Assembly (NCBI RefSeq): GCF_017744695.1 | Contig: NZ_JAGIAS010000009.1 | Span: 124,001 to 188,000 of the forward strand | Length of the DNA: 64,000 nucleotides | From: Dyadobacter sp. | GTDB taxonomy: Bacteria > Bacteroidota > Bacteroidia > Cytophagales > Spirosomataceae | Reading direction: 5' to 3' | Shown here: piece after piece, positions 42,941 through 51,339 of the stretch | Layout of the letters: each line of letters starts with the position of its first letter | Position numbering within the stretch: position 1 is the first letter of the stretch | The notes under the pieces: model-generated | Told to the model about the DNA's origin: nothing | The model's database searches: none | The model's input: only the letters and a program-made list of their open reading frames with translations | Translations under genes and position numbers: made by a program

Positions 42941-45900
42941 ATGACCATTAAACTACTCACCTTAGGAGGCCCGAACGCCGGCTCCTTTTTACAAAAATTG
43001 AAATGTACATGGCTGATTATCTTTTGCTTTGCCTCCACTTTGCGCGCACAAACCGTGATCCGCGGTACGGTGCTGGACGAGGGCAATCAGCCGGTAGCGG
43101 GCGCGACGGTCGCCATCCGGTCGGCAGGAGCAGGGAGCGTTACGGATGTTGAGGGGAAATTCAACATTTCTACCGGCAAAGCGTTGCCGCTTGCGCTTAC
43201 TGTCAGTTATCTGGGGTTCAAAACCCAGGAAATCACCGTCACCTCTACCCAGGAACCGCTCAATATCCGGTTGGCAGAATCGACCAACCAGCTGGATGAG
43301 ACGGTGGTGGTAGGTTACACAACATCTAAAAGATCGAGCTACACGGGGTCGGTGGCGGTTGTGAATGCGAAAGACATTGAAACGCTGCAAATAACTACGG
43401 TCGGAAAGGCTTTACAGGGCACTATACCGGGGCTGCAATCCATTGCTTCGGCAGGCCAGCCGGGCTCCGATGCGGATCTGTACGTAAGGGGTGTCGGCTC
43501 GGTGAATGCTTCGACGGCACCACTGTATGTGGTCGACGGTATACCTGTCGCAGATGCCAATAATCTGAACCCCAGGGATATTCAATCCATTTCGGTATTA
43601 AAGGACGCGACGGCAAGTGCGTTGTATGGTTCCAGGGGTGCCAACGGCGTGATTGTGATCACCACCAAATCTGGTTCGCTGAATGCGAAGCCTGCATTCA
43701 ACTTTTCGGTCAACTATGGCATTACCGGCCGTGCGGTGAAGGATTACAAGTATTTGTCGGCCAAAGATTACTATGAACTGCAATGGGAGGCGATCCGAAA
43801 CACGCAGCTCGACCAGGGCAAAACCTCAGAAGCGGCCGCCCAATATGCCACCGATTACCTGGTGGACGGTGCATTGAAGGTCAATATTTTTGGCCCCAAC
43901 TACCCCAAACCCGTTGGGCTTGACGGTAAAGTAGTGCCAGGCGCGACACCGCTTTGGAACGACAACTGGGGCAAGGCCATTTCCCGCCCCGGCGTGCGCC
44001 AGCAGTACGACCTGAGTGTGAGCGGCGGGAGTGCGAGTACCAAATACTTCCTCTCGGCCGGTTACCTCAATGAGCAGGGCTGGATCCGCACGTCGGATTT
44101 CCGGCGCTACAACCTGCGGACCAATTTGCAGTCTAAAATCAACAAATGGCTGGATGTGGGCGCGAACGTCTCGCTGTCGTCCGGCTTTCAAAAGGCTCCT
44201 AACCAAAGCGATAGCAACACCGGCAACTTCGCCAATTTCCAGCGGCTTATCTCCGATATTTACCCTGTCTACGAGCGGAATCCGGACGGTACGTATATTT
44301 TGGACGAACAGGGTAATAAAAAATGGGACTACGGCACATGGCGCCCTACAACGGCAGTGAGCGGTTCCAATATCCTGGGTTCGGCCGAGAATGCCATTTC
44401 CGGCGAACAGACCGACGCTGTGCTGCTCGGGACGAATTTCACACTCACGTTCGCAAAAGGATTATTCCTGAAAACAACGGCGAATGTGGATTACCGTTCG
44501 GTCACCTCGCATACCTATTCGCATTCCTATTACAGCACGGGGGTGATCACCGACGGCGCGGGTTCCGCATCGCGAAGCGCCCGCCGCATCCTTAACTACA
44601 CGGTGAATAGCTTTTTGAATTATACGGTCAACCTGGGCGGCAAGCATTCGCTCAGCCTGCTGGCCGGGCCGGAAGTGTACGTCAACAACGTTTCCTTCCT
44701 TTCGGGAAGCCGTACAGGTTTTCAGGTTTTGGGCAAAACGGAGCCTTCGGCGGGGACGGTCAGCGGCGTGTTTGACGGGACTTCCTCGGACTACAAACTG
44801 GCAAGCGGCCTTGCCAAGCTGGATTACGATTACCTGGGACGCTACCACTTTTCGACCAGCTACCGTCGCGACGGCTCCTCGCGGTTCAGCAAGCAGTCGC
44901 GGTGGGGGAACTTCTGGTCGGTGGGCGCGGCCTGGAACATCAAGCAGGAAAACTTCCTGAAAGACGTTTCGCACCTGGATAACCTCAACTTGCGCGCGAG
45001 CTATGGTGCGCAGGGCAACGACAAAGTGGGGGATTATGCGTACGGAGGGTTCTATTCTATTTACAACAGCCTGGATAAGCTCGGCCTGTTGCCGTCCGAC
45101 CTTCCCACGCCCGATTTGAAATGGGAAACCAACCTGAACCTGAACTTCGGCGTGGATGTGTCGCTGTTCGACAACCGGCTCATTGCCCAGATCGACCTGT
45201 TCGACCGCCGCTCGAAAGACCTGCTGTTCAACAGACCACTCTCGCCGTCCACCGGTTACAGCGGCATCAGCGCCAATGTCGGCTCATTGAGCAACCGCGG
45301 GATCGACGGCCAGATCACCGGCGTACCATTCCGCAGCAAGGATTTCACATGGACGGCCACGCTTAACTTCGGGCATTATACCAACAAAATCACCAAACTG
45401 CCTCAGAAGGAAATCCTGACGGGTTCGATAGGCCAGTACGGCAATACCAAAAAGCTGGTAGAGGGCGGCTCGGTCTATGATTTTTACATCAAGGAATGGG
45501 CAGGCGTAAACCCGCAGAACGGCAAGGCCACCTGGTACAAGGATGTGCTGGACGAGAACAAAAACGTGACTGGCCGGACGACTACCGAAAACCAGACCGA
45601 AGCCACGCCGTACTTCCAGGGTAGCTCGCTGCCCGACTTCTATGGCGGCTTCAACAACAGCATTGCCTACAAAAGCTTCGAATTCTCGTTCCTGCTCTCG
45701 TACAGTATTGGCGGCAAAGTTTTCGACGGCGACCAGCCGATGATCACGCACCTGGGAAATGCTCCCGGCCGCGCGTGGTCGGAGGAGGCGCTCAACCGCT
45801 GGACGCCGGAAAACACCAACACCGACTACCCACGCCTTTCGTACGTTTCCGATGCCTGGAACACCATTCCTTCCACGCGGTTCCTGTACGATGCTACCTA

Positions 45901-46117
45901 TGCACGTCTGAAAAATATTTCGCTCACCTATACTTTGCCACGGGCGTGGGTATCGCGCCTGACGCTCAGTGACGTGAAAATCCGCCTCGTGGGCGACAAC
46001 ATCCTGACGCTCTACGGTCATAAGGGAATGGATCCGGAGCAGACCGTTTCAGGCTCTACCTACTACCGCTACCCGGCGCAAAAATCGTTTTCGGCAGTTC
46101 TTAATGTGTCATTTTAA
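42941..46117 (+). CDS. SusC/RagA-family TonB-dependent receptor
   Basis: Outer-membrane receptor of 1058 residues without an STN domain, so it transports but should not signal to FecR. After a signal sequence (KCTWLIIFCFASTLRAQ near residue 37) come the carboxypeptidase-regulatory-like domain (VIRGTVLDEGNQPVAGATVA), the plug (LQGTIPGLQSIASAGQPGSD, PLYVVDGIPVAD, SVLKDATASALYGSRGANGV) and a barrel with the characteristic end FSAVLNVSF. It is 19 bp before its susD partner. Downstream is a TPR protein, so the transported nutrient cannot be read from the operon. Confidence 0.95.
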   Translation: MTIKLLTLGGPNAGSFLQKLKCTWLIIFCFASTLRAQTVIRGTVLDEGNQPVAGATVAIRSAGAGSVTDVEGKFNISTGKALPLALTVSYLGFKTQEITVTSTQEPLNIRLAESTNQLDETVVVGYTTSKRSSYTGSVAVVNAKDIETLQITTVGKALQGTIPGLQSIASAGQPGSDADLYVRGVGSVNASTAPLYVVDGIPVADANNLNPRDIQSISVLKDATASALYGSRGANGVIVITTKSGSLNAKPAFNFSVNYGITGRAVKDYKYLSAKDYYELQWEAIRNTQLDQGKTSEAAAQYATDYLVDGALKVNIFGPNYPKPVGLDGKVVPGATPLWNDNWGKAISRPGVRQQYDLSVSGGSASTKYFLSAGYLNEQGWIRTSDFRRYNLRTNLQSKINKWLDVGANVSLSSGFQKAPNQSDSNTGNFANFQRLISDIYPVYERNPDGTYILDEQGNKKWDYGTWRPTTAVSGSNILGSAENAISGEQTDAVLLGTNFTLTFAKGLFLKTTANVDYRSVTSHTYSHSYYSTGVITDGAGSASRSARRILNYTVNSFLNYTVNLGGKHSLSLLAGPEVYVNNVSFLSGSRTGFQVLGKTEPSAGTVSGVFDGTSSDYKLASGLAKLDYDYLGRYHFSTSYRRDGSSRFSKQSRWGNFWSVGAAWNIKQENFLKDVSHLDNLNLRASYGAQGNDKVGDYAYGGFYSIYNSLDKLGLLPSDLPTPDLKWETNLNLNFGVDVSLFDNRLIAQIDLFDRRSKDLLFNRPLSPSTGYSGISANVGSLSNRGIDGQITGVPFRSKDFTWTATLNFGHYTNKITKLPQKEILTGSIGQYGNTKKLVEGGSVYDFYIKEWAGVNPQNGKATWYKDVLDENKNVTGRTTTENQTEATPYFQGSSLPDFYGGFNNSIAYKSFEFSFLLSYSIGGKVFDGDQPMITHLGNAPGRAWSEEALNRWTPENTNTDYPRLSYVSDAWNTIPSTRFLYDATYARLKNISLTYTLPRAWVSRLTLSDVKIRLVGDNILTLYGHKGMDPEQTVSGSTYYRYPAQKSFSAVLNVSF

Positions 46118-46136
46118 TACAACATCTATTTAGTCC

Positions 46137-47633
46137 ATGATACGGAAATTCAGCTCATTAGTCGTTGCGGCAGCCCTGCTAACCTCGTGCAGCGACGAGT
46201 TTTTCAATACTTCCCCGGCCACCCAGATCACCACGCCCGAAGTGTTCTCTTCGGAAGCCAATATCGACGCGTTCGTCAACGGGTCGATCCGTTTCCTGCT
46301 CGAAAACAGCACCTCCCAGGACAATCCGGGGCTTCCTACCATTTTCCTCACGCATGATGTGATGGGAGAGGACGCGTTCGCCCGCGACGGCCGGTACGGC
46401 TTCCGCGATTCGTATCCCTACCGCGACCCGTTCGATAACACTACCCGACGCGCATTGTTTTTCTGGACATTGCAATACAGCTCGATTGACCATGCAAACA
46501 ACATTATCGCCAATGTAAAAATCGATAATGCCAGCAAGGCGAGCCTGAAACACCTCAAGGGACAGGCCTATGCACTCCGTGCGCACAACTACCTGAACCT
46601 GGTGCGGCAATATCAGTTTACCTATGCCAAAGACGCCAACGCCAAAGCGGTACCGGTTTACACCGAGCCCACCACGCCGAATACCGTACCCAAGCCGCGT
46701 GCTACCGTGAAGGAAGTCTACGACCTGGTGATCGCCGATCTTACCGAGGCCGAAAAGCTGCTCGCCGGCTTTGAGCGGCCGCAGAAAAACCGCCCTAACC
46801 TGAATGTGGTGTACGGATTGTTTGCCCGCGCCTACCTCACACAGGAGAAATGGGAGCTCGCCCGCGATTACGCCGCCAAGGCCCGCGACGGATACCCGAT
46901 CATGTCGGCTGCGCAGTACACACAAGGTTTCAATGATGTGAGCAACCCGGAATGGATCTGGGGCCACCCGCAAACGCTCACCCAGAACAAGGGCGGCGCT
47001 TCCTACATGGCCTACATCGAAACGACCCCTTATGCGACCGATGCGGCCGGGACCAACCTTTACTACGGCTACAACAGCATTATGCCGGACCCGAATTTCA
47101 TCGCCCTGTTCGACAAGGACGATATCCGCAAATCGCTGTTTGAGATCGCAAAACAGCCCGCCGAGGCATTGTACCGCGGTTACCGTTACAAAAAGTTCAG
47201 AAACAAATATCCCAATCACGATGCGCATATCGTGCTGATGCGCTCCTCGGAACAGCTGCTGATCGAAGCGGAAAGCAAAGCGAGGCTCAACAATGTGGCC
47301 GCTGCGACGGCAACGCTCAATGAGCTGAGAGCGCAGCGTGGGTTGACGGACTTGTCGGGCCTCGGCAAAGACGCATTGATCGCAGAAATCCTGCTCGAAA
47401 GGCGCAAGGAGCTTTGGGGTGAGGGTTTCCGCCTTTATGATATTCTCAGGCTGCAAACCGCGCCGGTCAGAAAGGAGACGACGGAAAAGTTTGTCGATAC
47501 CCGCGGTGCGACGGTGAGCGTTTTAGGACATTGGATTACCAAATTTCCCGATGGCACACCGTTGGTGCCGAACAGCAAATACTACCTTTTCCCGATCCCG
47601 CTCAACGAAATTAATAACAACCCGAACCTGTAA
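46137..47633 (+). CDS. SusD/RagB-family surface lipoprotein
   Basis: 498-residue partner of the SusC upstream. The lipobox is AALLTSCSDEFF (Cys18), giving the usual start SDEFFNTSPATQITTPEVF. Four helical repeats and the SusD signature segments LKHLKGQAYALRAHNYLNLV, VYDLVIADLTEAEKLL, IVLMRSSEQLLIEAESKARL and LLERRKELWGEGFRLYDILRL are present, ending YYLFPIPLNEINNNPNL. Classical RagB type, unlike the SusD-like_2 protein at 10829. 24 bp separate it from the TPR gene. Confidence 0.95.
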   Translation: MIRKFSSLVVAAALLTSCSDEFFNTSPATQITTPEVFSSEANIDAFVNGSIRFLLENSTSQDNPGLPTIFLTHDVMGEDAFARDGRYGFRDSYPYRDPFDNTTRRALFFWTLQYSSIDHANNIIANVKIDNASKASLKHLKGQAYALRAHNYLNLVRQYQFTYAKDANAKAVPVYTEPTTPNTVPKPRATVKEVYDLVIADLTEAEKLLAGFERPQKNRPNLNVVYGLFARAYLTQEKWELARDYAAKARDGYPIMSAAQYTQGFNDVSNPEWIWGHPQTLTQNKGGASYMAYIETTPYATDAAGTNLYYGYNSIMPDPNFIALFDKDDIRKSLFEIAKQPAEALYRGYRYKKFRNKYPNHDAHIVLMRSSEQLLIEAESKARLNNVAAATATLNELRAQRGLTDLSGLGKDALIAEILLERRKELWGEGFRLYDILRLQTAPVRKETTEKFVDTRGATVSVLGHWITKFPDGTPLVPNSKYYLFPIPLNEINNNPNL

Positions 47634-47657
47634 GGGAGGGCCATCCAGCAATTAAAC

Positions 47658-49388
47658 ATGAGAATTCCCTTTGTACTATGTTGTCTGATCTCCATTTCCA
47701 CCTTCGCCCAACGCGACAGGCAGGGGCACACGACCTCAACCAGCGCGCACGAGCACGCACATGTGGACGAAAACGAATTTGCCCACAATCACCTGGACCA
47801 CATTCAGGCCTACCGCAAAGAAACAGCCTACGTGCACAACCTGCCGCCCGCGCAGTTCCTCGAAGGTATCGGTACCTCCACTTTGAAAATCACGACGAAA
47901 TCGGAGTTGGCGCAGAAGTACTTTGCCCAGGGCGTAGCACTGCTGCATGATTTCTGGGATTTTGAAGCCTATCGTTCATTCAAAGAGGCGATCAGGCTGG
48001 ATTCATCGGCAGTAATGCCTTACTGGGGACTGTATAGTGCCATCGGAGCTACCGAAGGGCCTGATTTTGACGACGACAAAAAGCTGGCCGTCAGAAAGCT
48101 GAAAACATTGAAAGACAAAGCCAACGAGCATGAAAAGCTTTACGCCGAAGCCATTCTTCTCCGGGATGCGCCCGGCGAGAATAGCCGGAAGCAATACCAG
48201 CAAAAGCTCGAAATTATAGTGCACAAATTTCCCGACGACGTTGATGCGAAGCTCTTTCTGGCATTAAGTAAAATGAGCGGCTACGACGTGGACCTGAACC
48301 CCCGCGAAGGCCAGATTTACAGCGAATACCTGCTCCGCGACGTGCTCAAATCCGATCCGGACAATGCCGGCGCGCACCATTACTGGATCCATTTGATGGA
48401 AAACTGCTGCCCGGAGGAGGCTATTAAAAGCTCCGAACGCATCCGGGTGCTCACGCCAGGCGCTGCGCACATGGTGCATATGCCAGGGCATGTATATTAT
48501 AAATTGGGCCAGTACCAAAAGGCGCATGAGGCGTTCCTGGAAGCGGTGGCGGTGGACTCTGTTTACATGAAAAAACAAGGCATTCCCGAAGTCGATACCT
48601 GGAATTACATTCACAATATCAATTACTTGCTCTCCAACAGCGCCGAGAACGGACATTACAAAACCGCGCTTTATTACGCCGAAAAGTTGCAAAACATGCC
48701 GGTGACCAGAGAACGTAAAGCCAAATATGAGGGCCGCTTCTTCTACCAGGGCATTATCGCCCCGGCCAAAATGGAGCTTTGTTTCGGATATTACAAAAAA
48801 GCCGCTGACCGTCTGAAACTGATCAACGACAAGGATAGCATATTCAGTGGCAAGGCCATCGGCTACAAGGACGGTCTTTATTATTTCGCGTTGGGTATGG
48901 ACGCGGTCAAACGCGGCAAGGCGGACGAAGCGAAAAAGTACTCCGACGCCCTCGACGCGCATTTGTTCCGCAACAGCACCCAATCATCTCCTGACGACGT
49001 GATTGCTTCCAGAAGGCTCGGCGACTTGAATGTAGCTTCCCTGGAATTGCAGGGCCTTATCAAAAGCCTGGAAAACAATGACGAAGAGGCGATCCGCATC
49101 CTGAAAACAGCCCAAAAGAAGGAGCACGACCTTGGTTATAGCGAGCCGCCATCCTACGCCCGGCCCGTGCTGATCAGCCTGGGTGAGGTCTACACAAAAG
49201 CGGGCAAATATGACCTGGCTATCCAGGCCTACGAGGAGCTCGCGAAAAAGCGTCCTAACAGCGCCAATGCATTGTGGGGGCTCTATAAAGTTTACAAGAA
49301 AAAAGGTGATACAGACAAAGCGAAAGAGCTGGCCGCACAGCTGAACGAAGTGATCAAAAGCGGAGATAAATCGCTTTACCCGCTCTGA
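47658..49388 (+). CDS. Secreted tetratricopeptide-repeat protein with histidine-rich N-terminus
   Basis: 576-residue exported protein (signal peptide MRIPFVLCCLISISTFAQ). Directly after it comes a histidine-rich stretch with HEHAHVDENEFAHNHLDH, which could bind metal. The rest is helical with TPR-like units: ALLHDFWDFEAYRSFKEAIR, MPYWGLYSAIGATEGPDFDD, AHHYWIHLMENCCPEEAIKS, LGQYQKAHEAFLEAVAVDS and AGKYDLAIQAYEELAKKRPN near the C-terminus. TPR proteins mediate protein contacts; the exact role is unknown. It follows susD by 24 bp and is closed by a perfect hairpin terminator. Confidence 0.85.
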   Translation: MRIPFVLCCLISISTFAQRDRQGHTTSTSAHEHAHVDENEFAHNHLDHIQAYRKETAYVHNLPPAQFLEGIGTSTLKITTKSELAQKYFAQGVALLHDFWDFEAYRSFKEAIRLDSSAVMPYWGLYSAIGATEGPDFDDDKKLAVRKLKTLKDKANEHEKLYAEAILLRDAPGENSRKQYQQKLEIIVHKFPDDVDAKLFLALSKMSGYDVDLNPREGQIYSEYLLRDVLKSDPDNAGAHHYWIHLMENCCPEEAIKSSERIRVLTPGAAHMVHMPGHVYYKLGQYQKAHEAFLEAVAVDSVYMKKQGIPEVDTWNYIHNINYLLSNSAENGHYKTALYYAEKLQNMPVTRERKAKYEGRFFYQGIIAPAKMELCFGYYKKAADRLKLINDKDSIFSGKAIGYKDGLYYFALGMDAVKRGKADEAKKYSDALDAHLFRNSTQSSPDDVIASRRLGDLNVASLELQGLIKSLENNDEEAIRILKTAQKKEHDLGYSEPPSYARPVLISLGEVYTKAGKYDLAIQAYEELAKKRPNSANALWGLYKVYKKKGDTDKAKELAAQLNEVIKSGDKSLYPL

Positions 49389-49409
49389 GGAATTATTGAC
49401 GAGCTCGTG

Positions 49410-49443
49410 AAAAAGGGAAATGCAATCGTGCATTTCCCTTTTT
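49410..49443. terminator. Perfect 15-bp bidirectional hairpin terminator
   Basis: AAAAAGGGAAATGCA (49410-49424), loop ATCG, TGCATTTCCCTTTTT (49429-49443). The stem is perfect and carries a T run on each strand, between the convergent TPR gene and the DoxX-like gene, so it can end transcription from both sides. Confidence 0.9.
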
Positions 49444-49448
49444 GGATG

Positions 49449-50753
49449 TTACCATTTCCGCTTCTGTTCGAGCGGGTAAGTCTTGTCGATTTTACTTAGA
49501 ACTACATATAGTGAATCGCGGCTTTCGTTCACGCCCCGCAGGATATAACTGTCGGCGGTGGGCTGCTTGTAATGCAGCGTAATGTGCCGGGCAGTGTCCG
49601 CGCGGTTGCGCAGATGGAAGACCTTTCTGATCGTATCTGCCTGATAACCGTAGTAATACCTGCCGATATTGCCGTAATATTCGGTTGTACGTACGGCATT
49701 GCGGGTGTCGAGCCGGAAGTTCTTGTTGACCCGAATGCTGACCGTGTTGAATTTTTCAAAAATCACATTCTCCCAGCGTACCGAATCGGTAGGCGTGGGT
49801 GGCAACAGCTGATTGTTCAGCCGGAATTCGGTCACTTTGTAGAAGCCGGTGGTCGAAGCAAGCCCATCCTCGAGCGGTAGTTTAAACGACTTCCCGTGCG
49901 CATACAGCTGTCCGTACCCGAAGCCGCGCACGATCACAAAGAAGAAAATAAAAACGTATTTGAATGCGACCCGAAGACGGTTCTGCCAGATTCTCGGAAA
50001 ATGGAGCGGTTTGACAAAAGTTAATGCAACTGCCTGGTGATCAATCAGTATCTGGTAGAACCTGCGTGAATCGCGCACAAGCAGCAGCAGCGACAAGGTA
50101 AGCAGGTGAAGGCTGGTGAGCTCCACGCCGGCATCGTAGCCGATGTTGACAAACCAGATCGGCAACAGTATGGCCACCATCATCAGCGCACCCAGTGTGG
50201 TGGTTCTGCGGAACAAAAGCAGCAAGGTGGCTATCAACTCGAAAATACCCGCAAACACTTCAAAAAAGGATGAAACACCAGTCGTCAGCCAGTATAATTT
50301 GCCGGGCGTGAAATCGCCCAGGTTCGTATTCAACTGGCTGATGGTAGGGAAGGGCATTTGCACCGGAAACACCTTCGCCCAAGCAAACCACGACATGCGC
50401 AGGATGATCCCGTAGCGTGCCGCCACGTAAAACCAGTAGTAAATTTTCTCGAAATCCTGCCGCCGCCGGTCGACAAGATCCCACAGGTAACCACCGCCGA
50501 TGCAAAAAAGGATGGTAATGAACCAGCCGGTGTAATTTTTCCCTTCCTGGCTGGCGAAAAACCAGGGCTTGTTCTGCGAGATCACGTCGAGCCAGCGGAA
50601 AGGGTAGTCATTAACATTGAAACCGGCGTCGAAGTCCTGCCTGTAAAACTCCGGTGTAAACGGGATGGTGCTGATCACCGCGTAGATGAGCGCGGTGCGT
50701 AACAGGATTTTTTCATACGGCTTCCACGCCGCTGCCTGTGTAATGGTAGACAT
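49449..50753 (-). CDS. DoxX-like multi-spanning membrane protein
   Basis: 434-residue membrane protein with about seven hydrophobic helices in its first two thirds (ILLRTALIYAVISTIPF, GWFITILFCIGGGYLWDLV, FFEVFAGIFELIATLLLLF, TLGALMMVAILLPIWFVNI, FKYVFIFFFVIVRGFGYG) resembling the DoxX/DoxD four-helix unit, and a soluble C-terminal part of about 130 residues rich in aromatic and threonine residues. I use the ATG at 50753; the frame is open further up without a plausible leader. Function unknown; relatives occur beside redox and sulfur enzymes. The TCTAT-N7-ATAGA palindrome at 50850 lies about 100 bp upstream. Confidence 0.78.
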   Translation of the reverse strand: MSTITQAAAWKPYEKILLRTALIYAVISTIPFTPEFYRQDFDAGFNVNDYPFRWLDVISQNKPWFFASQEGKNYTGWFITILFCIGGGYLWDLVDRRRQDFEKIYYWFYVAARYGIILRMSWFAWAKVFPVQMPFPTISQLNTNLGDFTPGKLYWLTTGVSSFFEVFAGIFELIATLLLLFRRTTTLGALMMVAILLPIWFVNIGYDAGVELTSLHLLTLSLLLLVRDSRRFYQILIDHQAVALTFVKPLHFPRIWQNRLRVAFKYVFIFFFVIVRGFGYGQLYAHGKSFKLPLEDGLASTTGFYKVTEFRLNNQLLPPTPTDSVRWENVIFEKFNTVSIRVNKNFRLDTRNAVRTTEYYGNIGRYYYGYQADTIRKVFHLRNRADTARHITLHYKQPTADSYILRGVNESRDSLYVVLSKIDKTYPLEQKRKW

Positions 50754-51151
50754 AAAATAGTTTATTAAAACAAAAATGAGACCTCCCGGTGGTTTGCAGG
50801 CACCCCGGTTCGGTTGCAAATTAAGCACTTTTTTATTTATCCTATTTAATCTATAAAATTAATAGATTAAAATTTTGTAAAACCGGACCCTCTTACTTTA
50901 TCTTTGCAACCGGTTGAACCCGAAGGCCGTTCAGACCACCTTGAACGGCAGCACAAAGCGACCGGCACTAATCCTGCAAATTGTTCCGGTATTGTGCAAT
51001 CATGCCCTGTGTCCACCCTCAGGTAATTGCAATGTTAACTCATTCCGTCCATCGGCCGCGGCCCGGCGAAGGACGATCGCCTGTGCGCTTATGCATATAC
51101 GCGGTCGCCCAAACCTGTCTGTGTCCGGCGTAACCTTAGCACCCGTTTTAA
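50754..51151. other. Intergenic region with palindrome and promoter, no intact gene
   Basis: Apart from the palindrome at 50845-50871 and the promoter at 50875-50906, I see no convincing gene here. The stretch 50910-51150 is GC-richer and has a short open frame without recognisable protein features; it may be debris from the deletion that produced the amidohydrolase remnant starting at 51152. Confidence 0.4.
50845..50906 (+). promoter_or_regulatory. 10-bp inverted repeat with adjoining rightward promoter
   Basis: TTTAATCTAT (50845-50854) and ATAGATTAAA (50862-50871) are perfect reverse complements with a 7-base spacer; the core is TCTAT-N7-ATAGA. Immediately after it stand -33 TTG (50875-50877) and a consensus -7 TATCTTTG (50899-50906) with 21-bp spacing, reading toward the remnant at 51152 and the dipeptidase at 51340. 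The site also lies upstream of the leftward DoxX-like gene. Confidence 0.55.
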
Positions 51152-51315
51152 GATGCGTAAATTTTTACTAGCGCTCTGTGCATTGCTTCCGGCTGCCCTG
51201 TCTCATCATCGACGGCGATCCGCTGGCAGATGTGAAGGAAGTGCTAAAAGTATAGACAGTGATTAAAAACGGTAATGCCTTCCCGGTTAACGATCTTTTG
51301 AATCAACCTAAATAA
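51152..51315 (+). pseudogene. Remnant of a secreted amidohydrolase (signal peptide joined to C-terminal tail)
   Basis: The ATG at 51152 opens a typical signal peptide, MRKFLLALCALLPAAL. Near 51200 the frame changes and from 51202 the sequence reads LIIDGDPLADVKEVLKV, stop (TAG 51253-51255), TVIKNGNAFPVNDLLNQPK, stop (TAA 51313-51315). This is the last segment of the imidazolonepropionase-like amidohydrolases: compare VILEGDPLKNIKDVLNVKTV in the 12324 gene. About 400 or more residues are missing between the two parts, so the gene lost its centre by deletion and then gained a stop. It stands directly before the M19 dipeptidase, probably its former operon partner. Confidence 0.8.
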
Positions 51316-51339
51316 ATATCCACATAAACCGTAACACCA

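Noticed and set aside
46179..47456. Leftward open frame of 425 codons
   Set aside because: Opposite the intact SusD gene; no domain recognised and no promoter.
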